Assembly: GCF_000177235.2 (NCBI RefSeq)
Contig: NC_014829.1
Location: forward strand, 992,001-1,056,000
Source of the DNA: Evansella cellulosilytica DSM 2522
GTDB taxonomy: Bacteria; Bacillota; Bacilli; Bacillales; Salisediminibacteriaceae
Length of the DNA: 64,000 nucleotides
Direction: 5' to 3'
Shown: piece after piece, positions 25,398 to 34,700 of the stretch
Numbering within the stretch: position 1 is the first letter of the stretch
How the letters are laid out: every line of letters starts with the position of its first letter
The notes under the pieces: model-generated
Databases searched by the model: none
What the model was told of the DNA's origin: nothing
What the model saw: only the letters and a program-made list of their open reading frames with translations
Position numbers and translations under genes: made by a program

Positions 25398-26468
25398 ATG
25401 AGTCAAAAGACAGTTGTATTTACAGGTGGGGGAACGGCAGGGCACGTGACACCAAATATTGCGATTATCAATGAGCTAGACGATAGCTGGAATGTAGAAT
25501 ATATTGGTTCCTATGATGGAATTGAAAAGGAGTTAATCGAAAACATACATATTCCTTACCATTGTATTTCAAGTGGAAAACTTAGAAGATATTTTTCTAA
25601 GAAGAATTTTACTGATATCTTTCGTGTCTTAAAAGGAATAAGAGACGCTAGAAGGGTGTTAAAGAAGCTAAAGCCAGCAGTCATTTTTTCTAAGGGTGGA
25701 TTTGTAACGGTACCTGTAGTAATTGCTGCGAGTATGTTAAAAATACCTGTTTTATTACATGAAAGTGATATTACCCCTGGGTTAGCGAATAAAATTGCGC
25801 AACGATTTTCAACTAACATTTTTACGTCCTTTGAAGAGGCTGCCAATTATTTTCCTTCTGAAAAAACGAAAGTTGTTGGTACACCAATTAGAAAAGAGCT
25901 TTTCAGCGGCGACGCAGTGAAAGGAAGATCATTCCTAAACTTTACGACTGATAAACCAATATTAACAATTATGGGTGGGAGTTTAGGATCAAAAAAAATA
26001 AACGAATCTGTGAGAGGTACGCTCCCACAATTATTGGAGAAATACCAAATCGTTCACCTTTGTGGTAAAGGGAATAAAGAAACTGACTTAGAAAATAAAA
26101 AGGGATATAAGCAATTTGAATATCTCAATGAGGAACTCTCAGATGTACTAGCTGCGACTGATTACGTGATTAGTCGTGGTGGATCTAACTCCATTTTTGA
26201 GTTTTTACACTTAAACATTCCGATGTTAATCATTCCGCTTACGAGAAATCAAAGCAGGGGTGACCAAATTTTAAATGCGAAATCGTTTCAGAAAAAGGGT
26301 TATGCGATCATGCTCGAGGAAGAACATTTAAACAATAATAGTCTTTTAACCAATTTAGAAGATTTACAACAAAAAGGACCAAAAATGAAAGCAAAGATGT
26401 CAGAAGCTTTAGCAACGAGTACTGTTGATGTGATCATTCAAGAATTAGAAGCTAAAAGTAAGCGATAA
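25398..26468 (+). CDS. murG: MurG-like UDP-GlcNAc transferase (GGGTAGH type)
   Basis: A 356-residue GT28 glycosyltransferase expected to add GlcNAc to lipid I, forming lipid II on the inner membrane face. Motifs: FTGGGTAGHVTPN at the N-terminus, KGGFVTVPVVIAA, GGSLGSKKIN, and the donor-binding SRGGSNSIFEF. Unlike B. subtilis MurG, which lies in the dcw cluster and has a GGGTGGH loop, this one stands alone and has GGGTAGHVTPN. It is therefore likely a second MurG-type enzyme of the kind found in the B. cereus group and clostridia. ATG 25398 has AAGGAG at good spacing. Confidence 0.85.
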   Translation: MSQKTVVFTGGGTAGHVTPNIAIINELDDSWNVEYIGSYDGIEKELIENIHIPYHCISSGKLRRYFSKKNFTDIFRVLKGIRDARRVLKKLKPAVIFSKGGFVTVPVVIAASMLKIPVLLHESDITPGLANKIAQRFSTNIFTSFEEAANYFPSEKTKVVGTPIRKELFSGDAVKGRSFLNFTTDKPILTIMGGSLGSKKINESVRGTLPQLLEKYQIVHLCGKGNKETDLENKKGYKQFEYLNEELSDVLAATDYVISRGGSNSIFEFLHLNIPMLIIPLTRNQSRGDQILNAKSFQKKGYAIMLEEEHLNNNSLLTNLEDLQQKGPKMKAKMSEALATSTVDVIIQELEAKSKR

Positions 26469-26563
26469 TAAAGAGGGGAGGGTGTCTTAGTAGAAACTGC
26501 GATGTTCCATTAAAACAGAGTACCACTCCTACCGCTATTTTTATCTAAAAAGAAAGAAAAAAC

Positions 26564-26598
26564 GAGAGAATAGCTGCGAGGCTATTCTCTCATTTTTT
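26564..26598. terminator. Bidirectional terminator
   Basis: GAGAGAATAGC (26564-26574) pairs with GCTATTCTCTC (26581-26591), with T-rich sequence on both sides. It serves both the murG-like gene and the convergent kinase gene. Confidence 0.9.
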
Positions 26599-27874
26599 AT
26601 TCCTTCGTTGAAGCGACTTCTTCTGTATCAGTGTTTAATGTTGGTAAACAGAGAGTAAAGGTAGTACCTTTATGTAGTTCACTCGATACAGAAATCGATC
26701 CGTTAAAATTTTCAATGATACGAAAAGCGACCATCATACCAAGGCCAGTACCTTTTTTCCCCTTTGTCGTATAATAAGGCTCACCTAACCTTCTTTGCTG
26801 CTCTTCTGTCATACCAATACCGTTATCAGAAACATGGATGACTACTTTATTACCATCGAAATGTGTATGAATTCTCAATGTCCCACCATTTGGCATTGCT
26901 TCAATGCAATTTTTTGTTATATTAAGTAAGCATTGCTGAAATAATTGCTTGTCTCCTCTGATCCAGCAGGGGTGAAAAGCAGTTTCTATCGCGACAGAAT
27001 TCATATTAGCTAACGGTTTAATTACTTCTAGTGCTCGTTCTAATTCTTCCTTCGTATTTAAAAACTCTTCTTTTTCCTTACTAGGCTTTGCAAAAGTTAA
27101 ATAATCACCAATGATGCTTTCAGCTCTATCAATCTCACTAATCGCTAGCTTTACGTATTCTTCTTTTTTCTTTTTAGGTAATTCCACTTGCTGTAAAAGC
27201 TGTAAAAAACCTCGAACAACTGTTAGTGGATTACGAACTTCATGTGAGATAGACGATGCTAATTGACTAACTAGTTCCATTTTCTCTGTTCTTATTTTCA
27301 ACATTCTTGTTTCACGCATAATTTCTGTAATGTAAATGATTAAGGCAATGCAGAGAGTTTGTAACACAATGAAAAATAATCCAGTATAGATCGTAATAAA
27401 GTTATCAAACGCGATTAGTATAATCCCGATAGTTACAGCGCTCGATAACAAAGCCAATGTTGAACTGAAAATGATTTTTTTTGTTTTTGACAGTAGCTTA
27501 AATTGTCGGTATGTAAAAGTAATAAGTAAAAAGTGAAGAGTTGCTAAAATAATATTAGTATAAGTGCCAGGTCCGTCAAAAACGAATCTAAAGATAATGT
27601 TTGTAAGAAGCAAAGATACATTAGCTATCCAACCACCATAAAGTCCTCCGACAAGAACAGCTAAATAACGTAAATCAGCTAAAATGCCATCTTCATAAAT
27701 AATCGGAAAAATCATACAGGAAATGACGGCTAAATTAAATGAAACGATCATGATCCATTTCTTTTTTGAATGAGAAGTATTAATTTGATCTAGGATGAGT
27801 GGTACAAAGAGTAAGAAGAATAAAATAAATAATATATTTAACAATAGATCATCAAAACCCCATGCCACATTCAC
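26597..27874 (-). CDS. Membrane sensor histidine kinase, KinB/LytS-like input
   Basis: A 425-residue sensor kinase. About six N-terminal helices include the LytS-type 5TM pattern (DLRYLAVLVGGLYGGWIANV). The HisKA box is SISHEVRNPLTVVRGFLQLL near residue 215, with the phosphorylated His. The HATPase motifs are complete: NITKNCIEAM, DNGIGM, and TKGKKGTGLGM. In size and layout it matches B. subtilis KinB, a sporulation phosphorelay kinase, and no response regulator gene is next to it, as for phosphorelay kinases. The start is GTG 27874 with GGAGG 5 bases upstream. Confidence 0.88.
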   Translation of the reverse strand: MNVAWGFDDLLLNILFILFFLLFVPLILDQINTSHSKKKWIMIVSFNLAVISCMIFPIIYEDGILADLRYLAVLVGGLYGGWIANVSLLLTNIIFRFVFDGPGTYTNIILATLHFLLITFTYRQFKLLSKTKKIIFSSTLALLSSAVTIGIILIAFDNFITIYTGLFFIVLQTLCIALIIYITEIMRETRMLKIRTEKMELVSQLASSISHEVRNPLTVVRGFLQLLQQVELPKKKKEEYVKLAISEIDRAESIIGDYLTFAKPSKEKEEFLNTKEELERALEVIKPLANMNSVAIETAFHPCWIRGDKQLFQQCLLNITKNCIEAMPNGGTLRIHTHFDGNKVVIHVSDNGIGMTEEQQRRLGEPYYTTKGKKGTGLGMMVAFRIIENFNGSISVSSELHKGTTFTLCLPTLNTDTEEVASTKE

Positions 27875-27992
27875 TCACCTCCATTACACACATCTAGCTT
27901 TATCATAATATAAATTGGAAAAATTCTGAATAAAAAGGAAGGACAAAACCATTTCTTTGTAAAAAATACCTAGATGTATATATAAAGGAAAA

Positions 27993-28024
27993 GATAATAA
28001 AAAGCTGACCCCATTGGGCCAGCT
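27993..28024 (-). terminator. Terminator of the NSS symporter gene
   Basis: AGCTGACCC (28003-28011) pairs with GGGCCAGCT (28016-28024); on the minus strand it is followed by TTTTT. Confidence 0.88.
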
Positions 28025-28035
28025 ATTAGTATTTT

Positions 28036-29388
28036 TTAAAAAATTCCTAATCCTGTGATGAATACAATGAGGATTAGTGCTGGTGCAACGATTCTTAAAA
28101 GGAATATCCACGTGTTACCAAGTCCAGTGTTTCCGAAGTCAGATTCTTTAAGTACTTCGGCTTTCTTCCAGCCCCAACCTACAAACAAGGCGATGATCAG
28201 ACCACCTAATGGTAGGAAGATGTTTGATGCTAGGAAATCATAGCTATCGATTAAGTCTGGTTGCCCAAAGAATGAAACGCCACCTAATACGCCATTTCCT
28301 AATGATGCAGGAACTCCAAGTAAGAAGATAAGTCCCCCAATAATAAGAGAAGCTTTCTTTCTAGACCAATCGAACTTACGGATAAAGTAAGCCACGGCTA
28401 CTTCTAATAGTGATACAGCAGATGATAATGCAGCTGCTGAAAGTAAGAAGAAGAACAAAATTCCATACATTTGACCGAGTGCCATGTTGTCAAAAATACC
28501 AGGCAAAGTAATAAATGCAAGACCAGCACCTGATCCTGGATCAATTCCGAATGCAAAAACGGCAGGGAATATCATAAGACCAGCAATAACTGCAAAAAGT
28601 GTATCTAATGTTGCAACGCTTGCTGCAGCACCAGGTAGCTTATGTTCTTTTTTAAGATAACTACCGTAAGTAATTAATGCACCCATACCTAAACTAAGTG
28701 AGAAGAACGCTTGACCTAACGCTGCTAAATATACATCTAGATCACCTAATACACTCCAATCTGGACTAAATAGGAAAGCTAAAGCATCTTGAGCGCCACC
28801 TAAAGTCATACTGTAGCCAGCAAGCACAATAACTAAAATAGCAAGTAAAGGCATGAGAATTTTATTTGCTCTTTCAATACCTTTCTTAACCCCTACAAAA
28901 ACAATTCCGATTGTGAATGCCATAAATAGGAACTGCCAAATTAACGGCTGCCATGAATTACTGATGAATCCAACGAAGAAGCCATCAAAACCATCTGCAG
29001 GTGAAGCGTTCAATCCGCCAATTAAATACTGTACGAAGTAAAACACTGACCAACCGGCAACAACACCGTAAAATGATAAGATAATAAACGCGGAGGCTAC
29101 CCCTAAAATACCTGCTAATACCCATGGTTTACCAGGTGCAAGCTTTTCAAATGAGCCGACTGCATCACTTTGAGCACGTCGTCCAATTGTAAACTCTGCC
29201 ATAATAATAGGTAGACCAATTAAAAGAATACATAAAAGATAAATTAATAAAAATGCCGCTCCACCATTTTCTCCAGTAACATAGGAAAAACGCCAAATGT
29301 TACCTAAACCAACTGCAGAACCCATTGCTGCTAAAATAAAACCTAACCGAGAGTTCCATTGTTCACGAGAACCATCTAATTGACTCAA
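28036..29388 (-). CDS. Sodium:neurotransmitter symporter family transporter (YhdH-like)
   Basis: A 450-residue Na+-coupled amino-acid-type transporter of the NSS family. The N-terminal signature SAVGLGNIWRFSYVTGENGG (helix 1 unwound region) is intact, as are the 11-12 helices expected. Length equals B. subtilis YhdH (451). The start is almost surely TTG 29388 (giving MSQLDGSREQW) because AAAGGAGG lies 8-9 bases upstream; the longer frame to 29445 has no site. The substrate is unknown. Na+ coupling fits an alkaliphile. Single gene with its own terminator. Confidence 0.92.
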   Translation of the reverse strand: MSQLDGSREQWNSRLGFILAAMGSAVGLGNIWRFSYVTGENGGAAFLLIYLLCILLIGLPIIMAEFTIGRRAQSDAVGSFEKLAPGKPWVLAGILGVASAFIILSFYGVVAGWSVFYFVQYLIGGLNASPADGFDGFFVGFISNSWQPLIWQFLFMAFTIGIVFVGVKKGIERANKILMPLLAILVIVLAGYSMTLGGAQDALAFLFSPDWSVLGDLDVYLAALGQAFFSLSLGMGALITYGSYLKKEHKLPGAAASVATLDTLFAVIAGLMIFPAVFAFGIDPGSGAGLAFITLPGIFDNMALGQMYGILFFFLLSAAALSSAVSLLEVAVAYFIRKFDWSRKKASLIIGGLIFLLGVPASLGNGVLGGVSFFGQPDLIDSYDFLASNIFLPLGGLIIALFVGWGWKKAEVLKESDFGNTGLGNTWIFLLRIVAPALILIVFITGLGIF

Positions 29389-29652
29389 TGTTATTTCCTC
29401 CTTTAAAGCTTTAATATGATATAAATATAATAAATAATATAACACACATTTCTGAAAATGTGTGTTATTTTTTTATAATTTTCTGAAAAAATAGTAATTA
29501 TTTAGTAGGAAACAAACTAACTGCTGTAAACATAGAATAATTATCGTAATTTCACTTATAAAAGGGTATAGTGCATGTAACTATTTTCCTACTTATGAAA
29601 GGCTATTCATAAGTTTTGTAGCATATGACATTTTTTGAGGAGGTTATTATAC

Positions 29653-29805
29653 ATGCTGTCAAAGTTATTTGGAGAGAAGTGTACAATATGCAAGCATAAA
29701 TGTAAAAAGCCTAGTAAATATATGGATGATATAGGGAATGAGATGAAAGTATGTGTCAAGTGTGTTTCATACGCTGAAAGAAGAGCGTATAGAAAAATAC
29801 ACTAA
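29653..29805 (+). CDS. 50-residue zinc-ribbon-like protein
   Basis: A small, basic protein, MLSKLFGEKCTICKHKCKKP through VCVKCVSYAERRAY. Two CxxC pairs (CTIC, CVKC) plus one extra Cys suggest a single zinc knuckle or ribbon. GAGGAGG lies 9 bases before the ATG, an excellent site. Function unknown; similar small Cys-rich proteins are common and may bind RNA or DNA. A terminator follows about 100 bases later. Confidence 0.72.
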   Translation: MLSKLFGEKCTICKHKCKKPSKYMDDIGNEMKVCVKCVSYAERRAYRKIH

Positions 29806-29902
29806 GTATTAGAAGTAATTGCTAACAAAATCGTAGGAAATAGCACGAAGATAGCATTTAGTAGGCTTACTTATGAGTTTTCTGTATTGATGAGTTGTGT
29901 AG

Positions 29903-29946
29903 AGGCTGTCTTTAAGTTTTTTTATCTATTGAGATGGCCTTTATTT
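29903..29946 (+). terminator. Probable terminator
   Basis: AGGCTGTCT (29903-29911) pairs with AGATGGCCT (29932-29940), with two G-T pairs, then TTATTT. Confidence 0.6.
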
Positions 29947-30104
29947 CTCTATTCTGTTGAACGCTTATAATACTTTCCATCTATTTTTATTGAAAAATAT
30001 TAAAATATAATTTCTAAGCATATTTGTTTCTTTAATTAAAACTATAGATTATAATAAACTTATATAAAAATTATACATAACGTATACAAGGGAGCTGGGG
30101 TTAT

Positions 30105-30488
30105 ATGTTTGAAGTAAAAGTATTAGATGTGAGCAAAAAAATAATGTACATAAAATGGTCAGGCATGGTTGAACCAGAGGAAGTTCGTGAAGCAACTAAT
30201 AGAATTACAGAGCTATTAAAAGGGTTTCCATCAAGTGGCTTTGACGTACTAGTAGAAATGGTAGATGTCACTGTGATGAAGCAAGATACAAGAGAGGAAT
30301 TAGTAAAGCACCAGGAATGGTTAAAAGAGGCGGGAATGAAGAGAGCCGCAGTAGTAGTTGAAGGTGCAGTTGCCAAAATGCAGCTTAAGCGTACAGCAAA
30401 GCAATCAAACCACTCAGAAGAATATCACTTTAACTCATATGATGAAGCATTTCATTTCTTAAAAGATGAAGCTAAAGTACACATTTGA
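30105..30488 (+). CDS. STAS/SpoIIAA-like domain protein, unknown role
   Basis: A 127-residue soluble protein, with GGGAGC upstream of ATG. The pattern IMYIKWSGMVEPEEVREA, then FDVLVEMVDV and KRAAVVVEGAV is that of a SpoIIAA/SEC14-type STAS-like fold: a strand, a short motif at the turn, and alternating helices. The function in Bacillaceae is unknown. Monocistronic, between two terminators. Confidence 0.7.
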   Translation: MFEVKVLDVSKKIMYIKWSGMVEPEEVREATNRITELLKGFPSSGFDVLVEMVDVTVMKQDTREELVKHQEWLKEAGMKRAAVVVEGAVAKMQLKRTAKQSNHSEEYHFNSYDEAFHFLKDEAKVHI

Positions 30489-30513
30489 AAAAGTATAGCT
30501 ATTAAAAATGCTG

Positions 30514-30565
30514 GAGGAGGGTGACTCAAAAAGGTTAATCTTAACCTATCGAGTTACCCTCTTTG
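30514..30565 (+). terminator. Nested hairpin terminator
   Basis: AGGGTGACTC (30518-30527) pairs with GAGTTACCCT (30551-30560); an inner GGTTAA/TTAACC pair closes the loop; CTTT follows. Confidence 0.8.
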
Positions 30566-30629
30566 CGTCTTCCATTAGTAAAAGTCATTCATGTATAATA
30601 AAATTAGACATAAGAATATGGAGGATGCG

Positions 30630-31454
30630 ATGGATAAAAAACCAACCATTTCTGTTATTATCCCAACCTATAATAGGCTATTTTCGTTAGGAGAATTACT
30701 TGAAGCGCTGTCTCGTCAAACTTTTTCAGACTTCGAAGTAATTATTGTTAATGATGCAGGGGTAAGTATTTCAGTGTTAAAGCACTTATATGATGAATTA
30801 AACATCACAATTATTAATTTGCCAGAAAATAAAAATCATGTTTATGCAAGAAATGTTGGAATCGAAAAAGCACTAGGAACATATATCATGCTGATCGATG
30901 ATGATGACATAATATTGCCGAGTCATATGGAAAAAATGCTATCGCAAATGCAAGACTACGACCTAGTATATTCAGATGTAGAGATTATTAATTATGAAGT
31001 GAAGGGAAATGTCCGATATGTAAAGAGTCGCCGTTTATTTGCGTATCAATATGATCTAAAAGCGATGAGGACGTTTTCTACCTTTGTTCCTTCTGGATGT
31101 TTATATAAAAAAGCCATCCATCAAACAACTGGTAATTTTGATTTGGAAGTGAAAAATTATTGGGATTGGGACTTCTTTTTAAGAGTAGCTAATACATATC
31201 GTATTCAACGAAGTCCTTATGCTTCTGTTCTTTATGAGTTTTCTGACACTGGGAATAATGCATCAAAAAACTTGCAAGCAATGAGAACGTATCTTAACAG
31301 GCTTTCAGAGAAGCATGCGTTAGGAGAGTTACCTACTAAAAATTTCTTCTTATTACTAGAAGAACTTGAAATGAAGAAAAGAGAAGCTGCTAGTCACCTT
31401 TTATGGGATGGACAACCTATTGTTTCAAGATTAATAGAAAAAAATATAAACTAA
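30630..31454 (+). CDS. Glycosyltransferase family 2
   Basis: A 274-residue GT-A fold transferase. The N-terminus PTISVIIPTYNRLFSLGELL and the acceptor-side QTFSDFEVIIVNDAG are classical, followed by NVGIEKALGTYIMLIDDDD, whose Asp cluster binds the metal and sugar nucleotide. No membrane helix. The donor sugar is not known; a surface polysaccharide or teichoic-acid-related role is possible. ATG 30630 has GGAGG 6 bases upstream; the more upstream ATG lacks a site. The next gene starts 12 bases after its stop, so the esterase is probably cotranscribed. Confidence 0.85.
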   Translation: MDKKPTISVIIPTYNRLFSLGELLEALSRQTFSDFEVIIVNDAGVSISVLKHLYDELNITIINLPENKNHVYARNVGIEKALGTYIMLIDDDDIILPSHMEKMLSQMQDYDLVYSDVEIINYEVKGNVRYVKSRRLFAYQYDLKAMRTFSTFVPSGCLYKKAIHQTTGNFDLEVKNYWDWDFFLRVANTYRIQRSPYASVLYEFSDTGNNASKNLQAMRTYLNRLSEKHALGELPTKNFFLLLEELEMKKREAASHLLWDGQPIVSRLIEKNIN

Positions 31455-31466
31455 AGGAGCACTTTT

Positions 31467-32246
31467 ATGGCACTTATACAATGTCAATTCTTCTCAGAGG
31501 TCCTTACTTTAAGCACATCGATGACGGTTATTTTACCACAGCAAACAAAAACACAAATTGGAATGCAAAACGAAGTGAAAGGCGAGCGTCACCCAACGCT
31601 GTATTTATTACATGGGTTTAGTGACGACGACACAATTTGGACGCGAAGAACATCGATAGAACGATATGTCGCGGAAATGGGAATAGCTGTCGTCATGCCC
31701 CAAGTGCACCAAAGCTTTTATACAGACATGAAATACGGGAACAAATACTGGACATTTTTAACAGAGGAACTTCCAAAGCTAGCCCAATCTTTTTTCCCGC
31801 TTTCAAGCAAACGTGAAGAAAACTTCGTAGCGGGTCTCTCTATGGGTGGATATGGCGCATTTAAATGGGCGCTAACCTACCCAGATCGCTTTGCAGCAGC
31901 AGCGAGTTTATCTGGAGCGCTAGATATGGAAGGAAATATAAAAAACTTAACAGAAGATAATCCAATGAATCGTGTATTCGAGCTCATATACGGTGAGGAG
32001 GGAACGATTGGGGAGGCGAATGACTTGCTTTATTTAATGAAGCAAGTAGATGCCAAGCAAGAAAAGCCACTCCTCTATCAATGTTGTGGAACAGAGGATT
32101 TCCTCTTTCAAGACAACATGACATTTAAGGAAGCGTGCGAACAAACGACTATCGAATTAACGACAGATTTCGGTCCTGGTGACCACGAATGGGGCTACTG
32201 GGATAGAAAAATTCAAGAAGTTTTAAATTGGTTGCCAATTAAATAG
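31467..32246 (+). CDS. Alpha/beta hydrolase, esterase D / tributyrin-esterase type
   Basis: A 259-residue serine esterase. The catalytic Ser125 is in GLSMGGYG; the oxyanion region [13 protein letters not shown] is near residue 46; the Asp is in CCGTEDFLF and the His in [11 protein letters not shown]. No signal peptide, so it is cytoplasmic. It resembles EstA/FrmB-type carboxylesterases. Cotranscribed with the preceding glycosyltransferase, which may hint at deacylation of a glycan precursor, but this is only inference from position. Confidence 0.88.
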   Translation: MALIQCQFFSEVLTLSTSMTVILPQQTKTQIGMQNEVKGERHPTLYLLHGFSDDDTIWTRRTSIERYVAEMGIAVVMPQVHQSFYTDMKYGNKYWTFLTEELPKLAQSFFPLSSKREENFVAGLSMGGYGAFKWALTYPDRFAAAASLSGALDMEGNIKNLTEDNPMNRVFELIYGEEGTIGEANDLLYLMKQVDAKQEKPLLYQCCGTEDFLFQDNMTFKEACEQTTIELTTDFGPGDHEWGYWDRKIQEVLNWLPIK

Positions 32247-32257
32247 AGGGAAAATAA

Positions 32258-32301
32258 AGAGGCAAGCTCAATAGTGAAATCTTTACTTTGAGCTTGCCTC
32301 T
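32258..32301. terminator. Bidirectional terminator between convergent genes
   Basis: AGAGGCAAGCTCAA (32258-32271) is an exact reverse complement of TTGAGCTTGCCTCT (32288-32301). It separates the esterase and the HxlR gene. Confidence 0.88.
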
Positions 32302-32310
32302 ATCATTCCT

Positions 32311-32628
32311 CTATGCCCACGTCGATCCCCAAATCTTCATTTCCTTTATCATTTTATGCAATGCTTGTCCTTTTTCCGTTAATGAGTACTCTACTGTTAC
32401 AGGTACTGTTGGATATACTGTTCGGGTTAATACTTCGTTATCTTCTAAGTGGCGTAAAGTGTCTGTTAAAGCTTTTGGGCTAATTTTTTTAATAGATTTT
32501 TGTAGCTCACCGAACCTTTTTTTCTCCTCAAAAAGTTCTTTTAAAATTAAAAAGGACCACTTACCTCCTATTACATTTAGCGCCTTTTCAATGGAACATT
32601 CAATAACAACAGTATTAGCTTCCTTCAT
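32311..32628 (-). CDS. HxlR-family winged-helix regulator
   Basis: A 105-residue transcriptional regulator with the HxlR signature: ECSIEKALNVIGGKWSFLIL, then RFGELQKSIKKISPKALTDT (recognition helix) and the wing ending VEYSLTEKG. The start Cys15-type residue (IEC) that senses redox or aldehyde stress in relatives such as HypR/YodB is at residue 11. ATG 32628 has GGAGAG 9 bases upstream. No adjacent target gene is obvious; it reads toward the esterase. Confidence 0.9.
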   Translation of the reverse strand: MKEANTVVIECSIEKALNVIGGKWSFLILKELFEEKKRFGELQKSIKKISPKALTDTLRHLEDNEVLTRTVYPTVPVTVEYSLTEKGQALHKMIKEMKIWGSTWA

Positions 32629-32843
32629 CGTGAATCTCTCCTTCATTATAGAAACTATATAATTTATAGCTAATATATTTTCAATTATATCAAATATATA
32701 TGAGGACTTGTGTTACAACTTTTCGAATCGTAACCATCACGGAAAAAGACGTAATCTCTCGTTTTAACCAAATTGCTTGTAGATGAATATCATAAAAACA
32801 ATGAATAGGCAAATTTAGCATGTAACCATTGTATTGGTGGCGG

Positions 32844-33416
32844 ATGGATGTGAATAATCAACTTTTAGACGTTATTGGTAACTGGATTGAAACGGCTGGA
32901 CAAACAATTGCTGCTATTGCGGAAACGGAAGAGCTTGGAAGTAATGTCATTAGAGGTAAATACAAAGGGATCATCGGAAACGGTCTTCAAGGCATTGGAA
33001 ACACCCTACAGGCAATCGCAGAGGACGAAAGTAGTATTGCTGAAATGGGAGATTGGTTACAGGCTGTAGGTACATTTTCCAATGCTGTATCAGAGTATTT
33101 AGTTGTATTTCAAGAAGCTGATGAACAAACGAGCTTAAGAGTACAAATCCTAGGGGACTCTCTTCAGTCATTAGGTTCATACGTTGAGTCGATTGATAAA
33201 TTAGGCACGGCTCCACTAACGGTGTTAGGTAACATCGCACAATCAATTGGTGCTATGATCGAGGGAATCGGCGTGTTATATGATATAAAAATTGAGGATG
33301 AAGAAGATAATCGAGGCCAAGTACTTCAAACAATTGGTGGATGGATCCAAGCATTTGGTACGGCTTACCAAGCTGTGGGGGCACAAAGAGCATATCTCTA
33401 TGATACAGAGTGGTAG
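32844..33416 (+). CDS. DUF6944-type repetitive protein (copy 1)
   Basis: About 190 residues built of repeated units with a GNWIETAG / GNGLQGIGNTLQAI / GDWLQAVG / GGWIQAFG pattern about every 25-35 residues, as in the DUF6944 repetitive proteins of Bacillaceae. No signal peptide or membrane helix. The start is uncertain: ATG 32844 or GTG 32850, with GGTGG close by. A paralogue follows 650 bases downstream at 34073 with the same repeat layout (about 35-40 percent by eye). Function unknown; spore or stress-related roles have not been shown. Confidence 0.8.
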   Translation: MDVNNQLLDVIGNWIETAGQTIAAIAETEELGSNVIRGKYKGIIGNGLQGIGNTLQAIAEDESSIAEMGDWLQAVGTFSNAVSEYLVVFQEADEQTSLRVQILGDSLQSLGSYVESIDKLGTAPLTVLGNIAQSIGAMIEGIGVLYDIKIEDEEDNRGQVLQTIGGWIQAFGTAYQAVGAQRAYLYDTEW

Positions 33417-34072
33417 TGTACTATGTTTTAAAATAAGGCTTTTTTCGTGAAATTCGTTGCTTTTTTCGGCATGGTGAAACGAAAGGTGGCGACTCCAGCG
33501 GGAATAGCAAGAAGGCACTGAATAAGGGGTGTTTTTTGAGGGCACTGAAAAAGTGAAAAACATGATTCTATCGTATATTAATATTCATAATCTATAATTT
33601 AAGAACGAATTGATGAAACTGGATCAAGCGAGGTTACTGTCTCTTCCTATACGAGCATATGCTTTGGAGCGTATCCGTAACTGTATGAGCATATAGAGAG
33701 ATAATGCAAGAGGAAAAGTGCAGATAGAGAAGCTTTATGAGCATATAGAGAGATGTCAAAAGAGAAAAAGTGCCGATAGAGCAGCGTAGAGAACTCGAAG
33801 CGGCTTGCCGACTCTCCACGGAAAGCGAGCTTGTGCAGGGATCATCAAACACTATGTACAGAGTAACTTATAATAATAACTGATAATTAAAGAATAATTA
33901 CTTTTTCAGTGATCCTAAGCAATGTGCGTAGCCGTCGCAATCGTTAAAAGCCTGATAGGGGGGGGTTCTCCTATCAGGCGAGCGTAGCCATTGCAATACA
34001 AACAATAAAAGTAATTTTAACGATCGCTATGTCTTACTGCTAACCGCTTGAACACGAAAGGGTGGCGATCTT
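33417..34072. repeat. Repeat-filled spacer between the DUF6944 paralogues
   Basis: No gene is supportable here. It contains, in order: a degenerate Bacillus-type repeat (CGAAAGGTGGCGACTCC at about 33480), a family B piece (GGCACTGAAAAAGTG, 33540-33554), two direct copies 52 bases apart that start TATGAGCATATAGAGAGAT (33684 and 33736), another degenerate repeat end (CACGGAAAGCGAGCTTGTG near 33818), an inverted family B copy (33901-33942), and a perfect hairpin CCTGATAGG/CCTATCAGG (33951-33977) flanked by two forms of GCGTAGCC. Confidence 0.7.
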
Positions 34073-34627
34073 ATGTCAGAACAACAATTTCTTTATATAG
34101 CTGGAAACTGGATAGAGGCAATTGGTGCAAACGTTGCTGCGGCTGGTGTAAGTATAGAAATACAAGATAGTACGATAGGAAAGTGGACTCGAATTATCGG
34201 GGATGGTATCCAAGGTATAGGAAACTTTATGATAGCTGAAGCAAATGAAGATTCACTTGCAGCATTAGGCAATAGGATTCAAGGAATAGCTTCGGAAGGA
34301 AATGCCGTTTTAGCCTATCATGAATTAATGGATGATAACGAAGAAATAAACAATCAGCTAGAAATCATCAGTGATTCTCTGCAAGCGTTAGGATCCTATA
34401 TTACTGCGGTTGCTAGAAGTGATGATAATCCTCCTAAAGCATTCGGGAATGAACTACAAGCAATTGGTGCAATCGTAGAAGCAATAGGTGTCACGAACAA
34501 ATTAAAGTCTGAAGAGGAGCTGGGAGATCAGTTACGAAATATTGGGAAATGGATTCAAGGAGTTGGTACAATCATACAAGCACTATCAGTAACTCCTGGT
34601 GTCACGATATTTCAGAGAGAAAAATAA
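34073..34627 (+). CDS. DUF6944-type repetitive protein (copy 2)
   Basis: A 184-residue paralogue of the 32844-33416 protein, with the same internal repeats (GNWIEAIGANVAAAG, GDGIQGIGNFM, GNELQAIGAIVEAIG, GKWIQGVGTIIQAL). It is soluble and helical with Gly-Ile/Trp spaced turns. The ATG is preceded by a GGTGGCGATCTT site. A strong terminator follows. The two copies likely arose by a local duplication in which the repeat-rich spacer was inserted. Function unknown. Confidence 0.82.
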   Translation: MSEQQFLYIAGNWIEAIGANVAAAGVSIEIQDSTIGKWTRIIGDGIQGIGNFMIAEANEDSLAALGNRIQGIASEGNAVLAYHELMDDNEEINNQLEIISDSLQALGSYITAVARSDDNPPKAFGNELQAIGAIVEAIGVTNKLKSEEELGDQLRNIGKWIQGVGTIIQALSVTPGVTIFQREK

Positions 34628-34672
34628 GGTGATATTATCCTTATATATCCCATAAGTTAACAAACTATCCGT

Positions 34673-34700
34673 ACATTGGATAGTTTTTTTCACTGTTACA
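34673..34700 (+). terminator. Terminator after DUF6944 copy 2
   Basis: AACTATCC (34673-34680) pairs with GGATAGTT (34688-34695), then a T-run. The rest of the 34628-34933 gap is AT-rich and holds no gene I can support. Confidence 0.9.

Noticed and set aside
30105-30488. Anti-anti-sigma factor assignment (SpoIIAA)
   Set aside because: The fold looks similar but the phosphorylated Ser motif of true anti-anti-sigma factors is not evident, and no kinase or sigma gene is adjacent.
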